DNA of 50,602 nucleotides. Origin: Actinomycetota bacterium (lineage in GTDB: Bacteria; Actinomycetota; Actinomycetes; Actinomycetales; Microbacteriaceae). The notes beneath the pieces are model-generated. The model saw only the letters and a list, made by a program, of their open reading frames with translations, ran no database searches and was not told where the DNA came from. The translations under genes and the position numbers were made by a program. Shown piece by piece: positions 50,082 through 50,602 of this stretch. How positions within the stretch are numbered: position 1 is the stretch's first letter; each line of letters begins with the position of its first letter. The DNA is taken from NCBI GenBank assembly GCA_005778835.1, contig SXMG01000090.1, forward strand, positions 1-50,602. Direction: 5' to 3'.

Positions 50082-50119
50082 GATCAGGTTCTCCTGTCGC
50101 AGTGCGGCGGCGAGAATGC

Positions 50120-50160
50120 GACGAGGGCGGGGCGGCCTGGTGGCTCACCCCGCCCTCGTC
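50120..50160 (-). terminator. Intrinsic terminator after the ABC ATPase gene
   Basis: A 13-bp perfect stem (50120-50132 with 50148-50160) and 15-base loop, 43 bp after the stop of the ATPase gene on the minus strand and upstream of the DUF4032 gene. Confidence 0.7.
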
Positions 50161-50203
50161 GGCAGTGTCGTCAGTGGTGTCGGTTCGACGGGTCGTCGAC
50201 CGA

Positions 50204-50602
50204 TCAGCTGGCGATGGGCTCCTTGTTGAGACGCAGACCCGACGCCGTGTCGAACACGTGCACGTGCTTCGGCTCGGGCGTGATGTAGACGGTGTCGCCG
50301 CTGTGCGGGTGCACGCGGCCGTCGACGCGGGCCACGATGTCGACGCGCTGGCCGGCGACCTCGGTGTTGCCGTAGAGGTAGCCGTCGGCGCCGAGCTCTT
50401 CGACGATGTCGACCGTGACCGGCAGGCCGTCGCCCTCGGTCTTGACGATCATGTCCTCAGGGCGCACGCCCACCGTGACGATCTTCTCGCTCGTCGACGA
50501 GAGCACGTCGCGGGCGACCGGAGCGATCGCGGTGCCGAACTTCACGCCGCCGTCGCCGACCTCGGCCGGGAACAGGTTCATCGCGGGCGAGCCGATGAAG
50601 CC
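50204..50602 (-). CDS. Carbohydrate ABC importer ATPase, MalK/UgpC type (3' part)
   Basis: The 5' end lies beyond the right edge; 132 codons are visible. The sequence begins GFIGSPAMNLFPAEV, the conserved junction between the ATPase and the regulatory domain in MalK, UgpC and MsmK, followed by the OB-fold/TOBE region (VTVGVRPEDMIV, VDIVEELGADGYLYGN, ARVDGRVHPHSGDTVYITPEPKHVHVFD) and the C-terminal ASGLRLNK. These ATPases often serve several sugar importers. It is followed by a strong terminator, so it is a separate transcript from the DUF4032 gene. Confidence 0.92.
   Translation of the reverse strand, partial: GFIGSPAMNLFPAEVGDGGVKFGTAIAPVARDVLSSTSEKIVTVGVRPEDMIVKTEGDGLPVTVDIVEELGADGYLYGNTEVAGQRVDIVARVDGRVHPHSGDTVYITPEPKHVHVFDTASGLRLNKEPIAS

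Overview
The window looks like chromosomal DNA of a high-GC actinobacterium, most likely a member of the Microbacteriaceae; the genus cannot be fixed from sequence alone. The reasons are the actinobacterial gene orders gpmA / phoU / senX3-regX3 and carD-ispDF-cysS-rlmB, a fused ispD-ispF gene, a DUF4032 protein, and several apparently leaderless genes whose start codon lies 6-7 bases after a -10 box. I saw no tRNA, rRNA, insertion sequence, integrase or CRISPR array. No stretch over 300 bases lacks a gene.

Layout. (1) 1-3172: 3' end of phosphoglycerate mutase, then phoU divergent from a SenX3/RegX3-type phosphate-sensing pair. (2) 3194-8196: surface module on the minus strand, with two paralogous secreted proteins (beta-propeller plus three cell-wall-binding 2 repeats) and two paralogous small lipoproteins. 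(3) 8379-12485: housekeeping genes carD, ispDF, cysS, rlmB. (4) 12562-42169: about 30 kb of accessory catabolic genes: three ketopantoate-reductase-like proteins, three amidohydrolases, a bicupin, two SDRs, a zinc alcohol dehydrogenase, two complete CUT2 (ribose-type) ABC importers, two creatinase-like M24 proteins, a beta-hydroxyacid dehydrogenase, a succinate-semialdehyde-type dehydrogenase, a VOC protein, two XRE-cupin regulators and one GntR regulator. (5) 42287-45732: fused E1 alpha-beta and E2 of a 2-oxoacid dehydrogenase complex. (6) 45858-48720: proton-translocating transhydrogenase pntAA-pntAB-pntB. (7) 48751-50602: a DUF4032 protein and the 3' part of a sugar ABC ATPase gene.

How the genes may work together. 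Region 4 reads as an uptake-and-degradation system for one or more small organic, probably nitrogen-containing, compounds. An importer brings the substrate in, metal-dependent amidohydrolases and creatinase-fold enzymes open or deaminate it, NAD(P)-dependent reductases and dehydrogenases process the carbon skeleton, and the aldehyde dehydrogenase and 2-oxoacid dehydrogenase complex would pass products to central metabolism. I cannot name the substrate.

The most notable unexplained signal is a shared palindrome, GTTCA-N7-TGAAC. It is perfect at 12529, 13643 and 21840, and recognisable at 15422, 19086, 19181 and 30722. It sits upstream of most transcription units in the left half of the island and in the promoter of the first XRE-cupin regulator, usually overlapping a -10 box. 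This suggests a coherent, apparently undescribed regulon. A separate pair of GntR-type sites (ACTGGATGCAAT / ATTGGATGCAAT, 63 bp apart) covers the divergent promoters at 42193-42279.
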